NCBI GenBank assembly: GCA_021325255.1 | Contig: JAJPHP010000065.1 | Span: 1-64,000, forward strand | Source: Nitrososphaerota archaeon | Lineage (GTDB): Archaea; Thermoproteota; Nitrososphaeria; Nitrososphaerales; CADDZS01 | Direction: 5' to 3' | Length of the DNA: 64,000 nucleotides | Part shown: piece after piece, positions 25,287 through 33,581 of the stretch | Position numbering within the stretch: position 1 is the stretch's first letter | Layout: the number at the start of each line of letters is the position of its first letter | The notes under the pieces: model-generated | Told to the model about the DNA's origin: nothing | Database searches by the model: none | What the model saw: only the letters and a program-made list of their open reading frames with translations | Translations under genes and position numbers: made by a program

Positions 25287-26772
25287 CTAGGGGTGAGCGT
25301 ATGTCGCATTGGCGACGTTCTTAGGATAGACTGTTTGAATGTCGCCATGCTGCCACTGAACCGCCGCAAGACCTATCGTGCCGTAGCCCGGAGCGAGAAT
25401 CTGCAGTGGGCCGCTTATGGTCTGCATGTTCAGAACATGCAGCGCGTTATTCAGGGCCGCATTCTCCTGCTGCGGAGTGCTAAAGTTGGCAGAGGGGATC
25501 ATGGAAACTGCTTGAGTAATCATCTGGAAGATTATCATTCGAAGCTCGATGTTCTGATAGTTGTACCAGTTCACGGCTGCGACGTTCCCCGACGAGTTTG
25601 CCGCCTTCGCAAGCTGGTTTGCATTTGACATTAGCTGCAGGAATGTGCTCGTGCCCGCGTTGTTCGATGGGAATGAAGGAGTCCAGAATACGTCGGAGGT
25701 AATGTTCTCCGTGCTAACTCCTTTCGAAGCAAGCGTACTAGCAAAACTGGCACCCCACTCGATTGTGTGCCACTCCTTCGGGTGGAATCCTGCGGCGGCC
25801 GCCTGGTTAATGAACAGGGCGCAGAAGGGCCCGAACATGGCAAGGTAGACAATGTCAGGGTTCTTCGCCTTTAGGGCGTTTATCTGCTGAGAAAAGTCAG
25901 GGTTTTGGAAGTTTGGGGGTGAGGAGCTGCTGATACACGACCGACAGTCCTTGGGTGTGATTTGCGAGCCATAGGCCGCTGCTGTAATCGTCAATTGCCC
26001 AGGTTATGTCCCAACCCACAAACGCGATTGTCTTTGCCCACTTTGTCTCGTTGAGCATGCGGAAGTAACTAGCGGACCAAGCTGTTGTTGTATTCTGTGA
26101 CCAGTATGGAACCATGTCCGTCACCTGCCAAGTGTACGTGCCATTCCACATTTGAGCCGTGCTCGCCTCAGCCATAATCAAAGGAACGTGATCTTGTTGT
26201 GCAATTGGCTGCAGCGTCAGTCCAGTGTCAGCGCTGTATGGGCTGACTAGGACATTTGCACCCTGCTGTTCGGCGAACTGGTGATACAATTTATCGGCGG
26301 TTGGGACGTCACTTGCGTCATCAGCAGTAATGACCTTCACAAGGTGATGCTGCCCGTTGGCATCAACGAGACCTCCATTGCCATTGACATAGGCCTGCCA
26401 AGCTTGATTGAAGTAAAGATAGCCTGAATCAAGAGGACCGTATGCCCCCGATTGCGACACGGTCATTGCAACGGTCACGTTGGGCCCGAAGCCTGCAGAA
26501 CCCGATGTAGAGATGGAGGACGAAGAAGATGAAGATGATCCCGTGGAGCTAGTACTACTCACAGAACTTGTGGCAGAGGACGAAGACGAAAGTGATGTAG
26601 AAGTGGACGAGGATGAAGAAGACGATGTGGAACTGGTAATACTGGTTGGCGTCGTAGTGGTGGTATAGAAGTAATATCCTGCCGCGGCAATAATTATGAT
26701 TACAATTATAATTACAACAACCGCGACTGTAGAGACAGCACGGCGTTTAAACTTGAGCTTTTGAGTGTTCAT
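25287..26772 (-). CDS. livK: Liv-type substrate-binding lipoprotein-like LivK, interrupted by a frameshift
   Basis: Periplasmic-type binding protein of the importer. The N-terminus has a membrane helix (VAVVVIIIVIIIIAAAGYYFY) followed by a Ser/Thr linker of about 60 residues, the usual archaeal way to tether a binding protein. The ligand domain has VAMTVSQSGAYGPLD and ITADDASDVPTADKLYHQ. The reading frame changes at a run of five cytosines (plus-strand G run, 25915-25919): removing one base joins LLTP to NFQNPDFSQQINAL. Both halves match the family, so this is a sequencing or assembly error, a recent mutation, or less likely a programmed shift. A TATA box just upstream suggests a leaderless mRNA. 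Confidence 0.85.
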
Positions 26773-26795
26773 AGAAGCAACAATTCTGACTTTCG

Positions 26796-26806
26796 TTATT
26801 TATGCT
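26796..26806 (-). promoter_or_regulatory. TATA box of livK
   Basis: On the minus strand GCATAAATAAC lies about 27 bases before the livK ATG (26772), so transcription would begin at or next to the start codon. Confidence 0.5.
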
Positions 26807-26973
26807 TTAAAGGCGAGACCCGTTTTGGAATTTTTACGTACAATCAATAGAGAAAGAAATCAAGCGAGTAAAGGTTTGTGAATGCATAGAAGCTCTGCCG
26901 AAACACTTTGGATACATTTCTAGTTCGATACAGCCAAGTTGATCATGCTTCCGATGCCGAAGCCCTGATAAAG

Positions 26974-26985
26974 AATATTTATTAT
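26974..26985 (+). promoter_or_regulatory. TATA box of moaA
   Basis: ATATTTATTATC lies 16-27 bases before ATG 27001. The usual spacing puts transcription start at the ATG, which supports that codon over the upstream TTG at 26908. Confidence 0.5.
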
Positions 26986-27000
26986 CGCCCGGAGCGGGTC

Positions 27001-28026
27001 ATGCTCCTGATGCAGGCCACTCGGGAAAAACAGGAAGACCTGGCCCTCATAGATTCATTTGGAAGAAGGGCAAGGAAACTCAGGCTTTCTGTCATCGACA
27101 AGTGCAATTTCAGATGTAATTTCTGCATGCCCGAGAACCCTGAATGGCTCCCTAACGATAAGGTCCTAAGTTTCGAGGAGATCTCGCGGCTCGTAAGGAT
27201 CTTTTCGCTATTCGGAGTTGACCGAATCAGGATCACCGGCGGCGAGCCGCTTGTGCGCAAGGAAATTGAAAGACTGATTCCGATGATACTTGCAGTTCCA
27301 GGCATAAGCAGGCTGGGACTGACAACTAATGGATTCTTCCTTGCGGAGAAAGCGAAAGCCCTGAAGCAGGCGGGACTCTACTCGGTTACTGTGAGTTTGC
27401 ACAGCCTGCGTTCGTCCAGATTTTCGCAGGTGACCCGCAGAGACTCGCACGAAAAAGTTTTGGAGGGAATTAGAGCGGCAAAGGAGGCGGGATTTGAGAG
27501 CGTCAAGATCAACGCTGTGATTATACGCGGATACAATGACGACGAGATCCTTGACTTTGCCCAATTCGCGTACAAGTACGGGTTCAATATGCGTTTCATC
27601 GAGTACATGCCTTTCGACGGAAAGAAGATGTGGAACACCGACAAGGTCGTGACGGGCGATGAAATCCTCGGAAAGATCCGCGAAAAATACGAGGTTGTGC
27701 CACTGGAGAGAGAAGCCGGGAGCACTGCAATGAACTATAGGTTTGTCGACGGTGGCGGAGAATTTGGGATCATTACGTCAATCTCGAAACCATTCTGCAG
27801 TGACTGCGACCGCATAAGGCTAACCGCTGATGGTAAACTCGTCCCCTGCCTGTTTGACAATCATGAGTACGACCTCGGACATCTCTTGAGGAGTGGAGCC
27901 GATGATGCGGAGATCGCGTCTTTTCTAAAATCAAAGGTCAAATTGAAGGCGCCCGGTGTCGAGTCTTTGATCAAGGCTGGTTCTTCACTTGGTCACGTGA
28001 GACCGATGTACATTACTGGCGGTTAA
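27001..28026 (+). CDS. moaA: GTP 3',8-cyclase MoaA
   Basis: Radical-SAM enzyme that starts molybdopterin synthesis by converting GTP to 3',8-cyclo-7,8-dihydro-GTP. The radical-SAM motif is CNFRCNFCMP near residue 37 and the second, C-terminal iron-sulfur motif is FCSDCDRIRLTADGKLVPCLF-like near 265 (cysteines in FCSDC and VPC). RITGGEPLVR is the SAM-binding segment. The C-terminal GG of the family is present. I chose ATG 27001 (341 residues) because of the TATA box placement; a TTG at 26908 would add 31 residues without family match. With the MocA-like gene downstream it provides cofactor for molybdenum enzymes such as the hydroxylase at 16.5 kb. Confidence 0.93.
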   Translation: MLLMQATREKQEDLALIDSFGRRARKLRLSVIDKCNFRCNFCMPENPEWLPNDKVLSFEEISRLVRIFSLFGVDRIRITGGEPLVRKEIERLIPMILAVPGISRLGLTTNGFFLAEKAKALKQAGLYSVTVSLHSLRSSRFSQVTRRDSHEKVLEGIRAAKEAGFESVKINAVIIRGYNDDEILDFAQFAYKYGFNMRFIEYMPFDGKKMWNTDKVVTGDEILGKIREKYEVVPLEREAGSTAMNYRFVDGGGEFGIITSISKPFCSDCDRIRLTADGKLVPCLFDNHEYDLGHLLRSGADDAEIASFLKSKVKLKAPGVESLIKAGSSLGHVRPMYITGG

Positions 28027-28148
28027 ATTAAAAGTAGTTATTTTGAAAGTCAGCCCATAGATCTCGCTAATGTGGCAGTGTCAAGATACCGTTTATCCAA
28101 TACTCTTCTGAACATAGTCGGGGCAAGGCAATAAAGAGGCTTTCCCAA

Positions 28149-28832
28149 GTGAATGAGTCGGACGAGGAGTGCTCGCAGGCCTTGGAAAACCCGAACATAG
28201 AGACAGTAAAAATAGCGTGCGTCATTCTTGCCGCGGGCAAATCGGTTCGATTTGGCAAGCTGAAGCAGCTTGCCCTAATTAATGGAAAGAAATCAATGAT
28301 CCAGCAGGCAATCGATACCGCGAATTCCTCAAAAGCTGATCCGGTTCTTCTGGTTGTAGGTTCTGGATCCCCCGTGATCGTGGCAAAGGTGTCTCTTGGA
28401 AGATCAAACCTAGTTTACAACAAAGACTACGAAAAGGGGTTGTCCTCGTCCATCCGGTGTGGGGTCAGCAACCTGCCTCCCAATTGCGAAGCTGCAATCC
28501 TGATGGTCGCTGATCAGCCCTTTCTTTCTCCGCGACTGCTCGATATGATGATCGACACTTACGTTAGAGAAAGAGGTTCGCGGGTTAGAATAGTAGCCAT
28601 GGCTTCCCAAGGTAATCCGAGGAATCCTGTTCTTCTGGATAGGGCTCTCTTCCCTGAACTTCAAAAGCTAGAAGGAGACAGTGGTGCAAAGACACTTGTT
28701 GAAAGGCACCTATCCGAAACCAAGTTGATAGAGGCGATTGAGCCTGAAGTCTTCATCGACATCGACACGGAGGAAAACTTCCGCGAGCTGGCAAAGGCTA
28801 AAACGAGACATCGAAAGCTGAATGAGGAATAA
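28149..28832 (+). CDS. MocA-like molybdenum cofactor cytidylyltransferase / NTP transferase
   Basis: The 227-residue protein has the nucleotidyltransferase signature CVILAAGKSVRFGKLKQLA near 27 with the invariant lysine that follows, then RCGVSNLPPNCEAAILMVADQPFLS near 100-125 carrying the metal aspartate, and a final DIDTEEN motif. It closely fits MocA/MobA-type enzymes that attach CMP to molybdopterin for xanthine-dehydrogenase-family enzymes. That matches the orphan hydroxylase subunit in this window and moaA 120 bases upstream. The start is GTG 28149; the first 20 residues are acidic and variable. MobA (guanylyl) specificity is the alternative, but the LAAGKSxRFG form favours cytidylyl. 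Confidence 0.85.
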   Translation: MNESDEECSQALENPNIETVKIACVILAAGKSVRFGKLKQLALINGKKSMIQQAIDTANSSKADPVLLVVGSGSPVIVAKVSLGRSNLVYNKDYEKGLSSSIRCGVSNLPPNCEAAILMVADQPFLSPRLLDMMIDTYVRERGSRVRIVAMASQGNPRNPVLLDRALFPELQKLEGDSGAKTLVERHLSETKLIEAIEPEVFIDIDTEENFRELAKAKTRHRKLNEE

Positions 28833-28891
28833 AAGAACCAAGGATAATCGTAAGATACTGGGCAGATTTGTAAGGGAAATAGAGTATTCCG

Positions 28892-29896
28892 ATGTCGCAT
28901 GAGGAAATAGCTACTTCGAGAGTGGTGTCGCATCGAAAGGACGCGGACGGCATCTCCAGCGCAGCGCTTGTGAAATACATGACGGGAGCTGAAGTTTTCC
29001 TTACAGACTACGGAGACATGGTCGAGACGCTCTATCATGTTGAACCCGCGAAGCAGATATTCATATGCGACCTCGGTCTCAACAAGAACTCCTTCCCAGG
29101 ATTTCTGGAACAAGTGAAACGGTTCCTTAAATCAGGGTCAAAAGTTCACTACATCGACCATCACCCCATCGATCAAGGATTTGAGAGCGAGCTCAAGCAA
29201 GGCGGCGTCGACATCTATCATTCTACCGAGGAGAGCGCCGCGGTACTTATTTTTAGGCGATATGCGCAATCTTTCAGCGATTCACCGCAAATGAAGATTC
29301 TGGCATGCGCTGGTGCGATTACTGATTACCTAGACTTGAGGCCGTACGCAAAGAAAATTATTGCTTCGTTCGATCGCCAGTTTCTCCTATACGAGGCAAC
29401 CGTCCTCTCCTTTACCATCGCTACAATTGGTCGAGGAACCTCGGAGTCGAATGCAAAACTGATCAACCTCGTAGAAGAACTGGCAGCAGGAAAACTCCCC
29501 CACGAGATTGATGGTGCATCCTCGCTTGCTCAAGATCACGCGAGTAGATCGGCTGAACTGATTCAGAGGGTAAGGAGAGAGGGTTCGAGGAGGAAGAACT
29601 TTGCCTACTTTATTACAAGTGAATCCGCTACTGGCAACGTCGCCAATTTCCTCATTGGGGCTTTCGACGTCCCAGTCGGAGCCGCCTTCAGGCAGGAGGA
29701 GCCTGGATTCCTCGAAGTCTCGTTGCGCTCAGTTGAGGAATCGCCTCATGATTTGGGTAAGATTGTCGGAAGAATAGCAGCAAAACTGAACACCTCTGGC
29801 GGAGGACACCCCCACGCCAGTGGCGCTAGGATAAAGAACTCGCATCTCGAAGAGTTCCTTTCTTTGCTCGACGAAGAGCTCTCCACCACATCCTAA
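28892..29896 (+). CDS. DHH/DHHA1-family phosphoesterase
   Basis: The 334-residue protein has the DHH family motifs: HRKDADGISSAAL near 12 (motif I aspartates), ICDLGLN near 55 (motif II), YIDHHPID near 90 (the DHH motif), and a C-terminal DHHA1 domain with TSGGGHPHASGARI near 305. These enzymes degrade oligonucleotides or cyclic dinucleotides, or act as RecJ-like nucleases. Archaeal forms of this size are often called nanoRNase or GAN/RecJ-like; size and sequence fit the single-domain class, and association with replication is possible. The start is ATG 28892. No partner gene is obvious. Confidence 0.88.
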   Translation: MSHEEIATSRVVSHRKDADGISSAALVKYMTGAEVFLTDYGDMVETLYHVEPAKQIFICDLGLNKNSFPGFLEQVKRFLKSGSKVHYIDHHPIDQGFESELKQGGVDIYHSTEESAAVLIFRRYAQSFSDSPQMKILACAGAITDYLDLRPYAKKIIASFDRQFLLYEATVLSFTIATIGRGTSESNAKLINLVEELAAGKLPHEIDGASSLAQDHASRSAELIQRVRREGSRRKNFAYFITSESATGNVANFLIGAFDVPVGAAFRQEEPGFLEVSLRSVEESPHDLGKIVGRIAAKLNTSGGGHPHASGARIKNSHLEEFLSLLDEELSTTS

Positions 29897-29968
29897 GACG
29901 AACAAGGCCAAAAGAGTGGGACCAGCGAAACGAAATCTTCCGAACCTTCTTCTTCAGAAGGGAATGGA

Positions 29969-30592
29969 ATGTTACTCCCGCGTCACACAGAGCTTGCGCA
30001 AGCCGCTGGTTTTCTCATCGTATCCTTGACCATGATCGAGATGTTCGTCATTCCAAGAGACTACTTCATAATCGGAAGCCTCGTATCTACTTCTTGCATG
30101 ATATGGACTGCTCTCTTGCTTGTAGACTATAGGAGCCTCTTTCGACCGAGCTACAAGTCCATCATCTTTGGTGTTTGTAGCGCGATTGTGCTTTACCTGA
30201 TATTTGTTGCCGGAAATGAAGGGATCAAAGCGATTTCGCCTCTCGGAATGAATACGAGTAACGAATCAACGATCTACTCCTTATTTGCCTCGGCCCCGCT
30301 GGGGCTTAAGATACTGGTTTTCTTTCTCGACGCGGTCGGGTTTGAAGCTTACTTCCGCGGCGTATTGCAGCGCGTCATTTTTGCAAGATTCGGGTTGTGG
30401 TCGGCCTTTGCTGCTGCGGGAGTAGACGCGGCGATTCATCTTTCCACATTGAATCCACTTTTCCCCCTGACAACCTTCATTGCGGATTCGGTCTGGGGGC
30501 TCAACTATTACTTTACTCGTGACATGTACTCAAATGTCGTAAGCCATTTTCTATGGGACATACTGGTCTTTGTCGTACTTCCCATATCCTAG
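29969..30592 (+). CDS. CPBP-type intramembrane protease-like protein
   Basis: The 207-residue protein has six or so membrane helices and the three motifs of CPBP (Rce1/Abi-like) proteases: FEAYFRGVLQR near 128 (normally EExxxR), AAIHLSTLNP near 150, and SHFLWD near 195. The first glutamate of motif 1 is replaced by Phe, leaving one Glu, so activity may be reduced or altered. In archaea such proteins may cleave prenylated or membrane peptides or confer immunity; no substrate gene is adjacent. Confidence 0.75.
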   Translation: MLLPRHTELAQAAGFLIVSLTMIEMFVIPRDYFIIGSLVSTSCMIWTALLLVDYRSLFRPSYKSIIFGVCSAIVLYLIFVAGNEGIKAISPLGMNTSNESTIYSLFASAPLGLKILVFFLDAVGFEAYFRGVLQRVIFARFGLWSAFAAAGVDAAIHLSTLNPLFPLTTFIADSVWGLNYYFTRDMYSNVVSHFLWDILVFVVLPIS

Positions 30593-30776
30593 GATTTGTC
30601 GACGAGCAAGTCGTAATGACCCAGATAGCTTACGGCTGGGTGCGAGGGTCGCCACCCAACTATGGTAGGGACAGTTTCGGACAGGAAGATTTTTGTTGCC
30701 CCTTTCCCTCGCTCTTGCACTCAACGATTTGCGCTTTGAACTGTAAAGTAGACCAAAAGGAGTAACGTTAAGCAAA

Positions 30777-31667
30777 ATGGGAGAAATCGCTCTGGACGAC
30801 GTAAACTCGAAAGTCGAGAAGGATTACGGTACAAACTGCCTCAACTGTGAGCGATACAAGAGAGTGGGCGAAGTTTGTGTGCTGGAGCACGGAAAGAGGT
30901 TTCTCTGGGAGTACTGTAGAGACTTTGAACCCAAGGTTGAGCTGCCAGACTACAATGAATTGATGCGTAGCGTAAGGCAGGAGCACGCGCTCCAGCGGAA
31001 GAAGGAGCGGGAGAGGAAGGAAAGAGAGAAGAAACTGAAAATAAAGGAGCGCGAGGCCCGGAAGGAGCAGAAGCGAAGAGAAAGGATCGCACGGGCCCGG
31101 AGGAAGTACTTTGCAAGGCTCAAGAAGGAGGAAAGACGGAAGAAGCAGAAGGAAGACGTATCGGAAGAGGGCAAGAAGACTGTTCCTTCAAAGCCGACGA
31201 AGATTCGAACAAAGCGGACTGCCGACAATTCATCAAACCCAGAGTTCAAGACAAGTAAAATAGCTGAGACTAGGGCGACTACCGCTAAAAAAGCGGAGGA
31301 TATGATTGCTTCAAAGAATACATCTCTGCGCCAGTCGCAATCTCCAGCGAACAAACGCCGGCGCAAAAATAGCCGAATCAAAGCAGGCGTTGATCAAGTT
31401 TCAGGAACTGTTGTGGCGCGTCCTGATAACAAGGAACATGTTACTCCCAAAGCAAGAAAGCGCGCCATCAATCCGAAGGAAGCTAAGCATAAGAATATTC
31501 AGCAGAATCCTGCAATAATTGATAGTAAGCAAAGGGCTCCGACACCACTTGAAAGGGTGGATTCAAAGCCCAAAAGAAAGAAAGTTGTCGCGAACGGAAA
31601 TGTTGGAGGAAACGACCATCATATCCCTAGCGAAGTGGGAAAAGAAGGCGGCGGGGCCCTCAACTGA
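30777..31667 (+). CDS. Unknown protein with N-terminal cysteine motif and long Lys/Arg-rich coil
   Basis: I do not recognise this 296-residue protein. Residues 21-24 form CLNC and later cysteines at about 34 and 46 (EVCVLEHG, EYCRDF) complete a likely four-cysteine zinc site. Residues 60-125 are a charged helix of EKR repeats (KKERERKEREKKLK), probably a single alpha-helix or coiled coil. The remaining half is low-complexity, rich in Lys, Thr, Ala and Asn. The composition suggests nucleic-acid or ribosome binding. The ATG start at 30777 follows AAGGAG by about ten bases. The 3' end is 34 bases from the convergent AbrB-PhoU gene. Confidence 0.7.
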   Translation: MGEIALDDVNSKVEKDYGTNCLNCERYKRVGEVCVLEHGKRFLWEYCRDFEPKVELPDYNELMRSVRQEHALQRKKERERKEREKKLKIKEREARKEQKRRERIARARRKYFARLKKEERRKKQKEDVSEEGKKTVPSKPTKIRTKRTADNSSNPEFKTSKIAETRATTAKKAEDMIASKNTSLRQSQSPANKRRRKNSRIKAGVDQVSGTVVARPDNKEHVTPKARKRAINPKEAKHKNIQQNPAIIDSKQRAPTPLERVDSKPKRKKVVANGNVGGNDHHIPSEVGKEGGGALN

Positions 31668-31700
31668 GCCGTACACTTTTTCTTTTGCCTATGCAGAATC

Positions 31701-32699
31701 TTATTCCTCGAAGACCGCGAGGACCGCATCGTCGGCGAGCGCGACCGCATATCCTGCCACAGCCCGGATGTCCCTTACGATCAGAGAAAGTGCAAGTGAT
31801 ACTCTGTCAGAGTGTTTTGGAATGAGTGGATATGCTGCTTCGTAGAGCTTTCTTACGTTTGCCATCTTATCGATTATTGAGCTAGCAAGAGCAAGATCTC
31901 TTGTCAGGAGTGCCTTGAGTGCCTGCTCCTGCATCTCCAGTGTGGCTTTTGACATCTTTTGAATCAAGGACACAATCTGCTCATCCAGTTTCTTTTCCAC
32001 TTCCGCGACGTGTTGAGCGATCCTCATCGCGTAGTAAGCCATGCGGCCCAGCTCCCTCGTTGCAATTATACGGACAACCACGCTTGAGATGTCCTGCAAC
32101 ATCATCTCTTCTCTGATCTTTCTACTCCGTGCGGCCTGAAGTGTCTGACGCATTAAGAGTCGGTAGAGTTTGGTACTCTGCTCCCCTCGTTCGTATGCGT
32201 CCTGAGCTAGGTTCAGGTCGTTCTGGATGAGTGCTTTGATGGCATCCTGAAAGACCGCACCCGCATTCGTTGAAAATTTCTCGAGCAGTTTGTCAATGTT
32301 GAACTTCAAAGGATCTACAAGATTCTGGAGGATCACCTTGTCGGCATAATCCTCCGCGATCTCTACGCCGATGAGTCCCTCGACGGCTTGCCTTATCCAG
32401 CGCTTCTGATCAGGATTGATCTTTGACGGGGAAACTATCTCGGTTATGTCATGCCCTTGGACGTAGGAAGCGGTAATGCAAAGCTCGAGCAGTTTTTGAT
32501 CCTTGAACTGCTCGATGTCCATCGACTTTGTTTGCGACGAAGAGGACCTGACTTTGGTTGGTGTTATCACAATGTCGTTATCATCAAGCTCGACGGAGAC
32601 CATATCTCCCTTGTGCAACTGCAACTTCTCCGTCCAATCCTTCGGAATGGTCACGATGAATGTGCCTGCGGCGGTGGTCTGTAATTTTCTAATCTCCAA
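31701..32699 (-). CDS. AbrB-PhoU fusion regulator (phosphate uptake regulator type)
   Basis: The 332-residue protein has an N-terminal swapped-hairpin AbrB/SpoVT DNA-binding domain (IRKLQTTAAGTFIVTIPKDW, then GDMVSVELDDNDIVITP) and two PhoU-like three-helix bundles (about 85-200 and 210-330; segments FQDAIKALIQNDLNLAQDA and KATLEMQEQALKALLTRD). Such fusions are typical phosphate-response regulators in archaea. No phosphate transporter gene is nearby, so it may act from a distance or control something else. A pair of TATTATGC repeats lies about 50-75 bases upstream of its ATG and might be its own operator. The start is ATG 32699. Confidence 0.9.
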   Translation of the reverse strand: MEIRKLQTTAAGTFIVTIPKDWTEKLQLHKGDMVSVELDDNDIVITPTKVRSSSSQTKSMDIEQFKDQKLLELCITASYVQGHDITEIVSPSKINPDQKRWIRQAVEGLIGVEIAEDYADKVILQNLVDPLKFNIDKLLEKFSTNAGAVFQDAIKALIQNDLNLAQDAYERGEQSTKLYRLLMRQTLQAARSRKIREEMMLQDISSVVVRIIATRELGRMAYYAMRIAQHVAEVEKKLDEQIVSLIQKMSKATLEMQEQALKALLTRDLALASSIIDKMANVRKLYEAAYPLIPKHSDRVSLALSLIVRDIRAVAGYAVALADDAVLAVFEE

Positions 32700-32747
32700 A
32701 ATTCCCTCGCTCTCTGTGGGTCAGGGAGGCCGTCTAAATCAACTGCC

Positions 32748-32773
32748 TATTATGCATATGTTACGTATTATGC
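32748..32773. promoter_or_regulatory. Direct repeat TATTATGC upstream of the AbrB-PhoU gene
   Basis: TATTATGC occurs at 32748-32755 and 32766-32773, 18 bases apart, close to two helical turns. The intergenic stretch 32700-33116 (417 bases) separates divergent genes and shows no gene or clear RNA; an AAATC/TTTAG TATA-like element lies near 32735 on the minus strand. Confidence 0.35.
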
Positions 32774-33116
32774 CTCATCGATTGTAATTGGTCAGTCAAA
32801 ATACCTAAGCTCTGTATATTCGGCGGTTTCAATCAAGAGAGTAGCGCTTGAGAGTGGGATATTCTTTCGAGAGGGAGGCAATTTGGCTGCTTGGAAAATT
32901 CGAAATGCCTTAGTAGAGGTTATCTTATGTTCTGCGAGCGTTCTCGATGTAACCTTCATGCCAATGATCCCTTCGTCGTTTTAGAGTCTAAACCGAACTC
33001 CTGTTTCGAATGCGATTTCCTGCCTTCAGGGTACGCTTAAAGACCAGCTTTTCCTCAACCTGATACTCAGAAATCGTTTACAAGTAAAGACATCAGGGAG
33101 AAAAAGAGAAAGTCAA

Positions 33117-33413
33117 ATGCCAAGACAAATTCAAAGCTCTGAACAGTTCCAGAAGTTGCTGCCAAAGGCCCAGGAGCTACGGGTCGTGCGGACCGCTGAT
33201 TTTGTAAAGTTGAAACTCCGAATGCCAGATCTTCTCTATACCTACAAGACGAATGAGGACGAAGCCGAAGACCTGATAAAATCGGCCAAGGACATCGAAG
33301 TCATCGAATATACTCCTGTCGAAGAAAAGAAGAAGGAAAAGGAATCGGAGAGTCCGAACGAAGAAAAGAAGCAGAAAGAGGGACAGCCTCCCAAACAGCG
33401 CAAATCAAAGTAA
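33117..33413 (+). CDS. rpl38e: Ribosomal protein eL38 with charged C-terminal extension
   Basis: Large-subunit protein of archaeal/eukaryotic type. Residues 1-65 match eL38: an N-terminal MPRQI, the central strands DFVKLKLRMPDLLYTYKT and DLIKSAKDIEVIEY. Typical eL38 has about 70 residues; this one has 98, with a low-complexity Lys/Glu tail (EEKKKEKESES onwards) that may be disordered. eL38 is found in TACK and Asgard archaea and eukaryotes but not in typical Euryarchaeota, so it helps place the organism. It stands alone, not in a ribosomal operon. Confidence 0.82.
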   Translation: MPRQIQSSEQFQKLLPKAQELRVVRTADFVKLKLRMPDLLYTYKTNEDEAEDLIKSAKDIEVIEYTPVEEKKKEKESESPNEEKKQKEGQPPKQRKSK

Positions 33414-33581
33414 GTGTTTGAGAGTTCCTTCAGAGGAGAGCCAATCTCTCTCCTCCTCGATTTACCAGTTTAGTTTCCTGATCGCTTTTCTCTTCTGAAA
33501 AACAACCTCCCAGACAAGGCAACGAGAATTAGCGCAGAAAGGTTTCTCAAAGGGAAGAGGAAATTCCAAAGAGGGTGCCTT

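Noticed and set aside
26530..26668. Low-complexity Asp/Glu-rich open frame on the plus strand
   Set aside because: It is the complement of the Ser/Thr linker of livK; no separate gene is supported.
30553..30765. Plus-strand open frame of 70 codons between the CPBP gene and the Cys4 protein
   Set aside because: It overlaps the end of the CPBP gene and resembles no family. The same stretch can form small hairpins, but support for an RNA was too weak.
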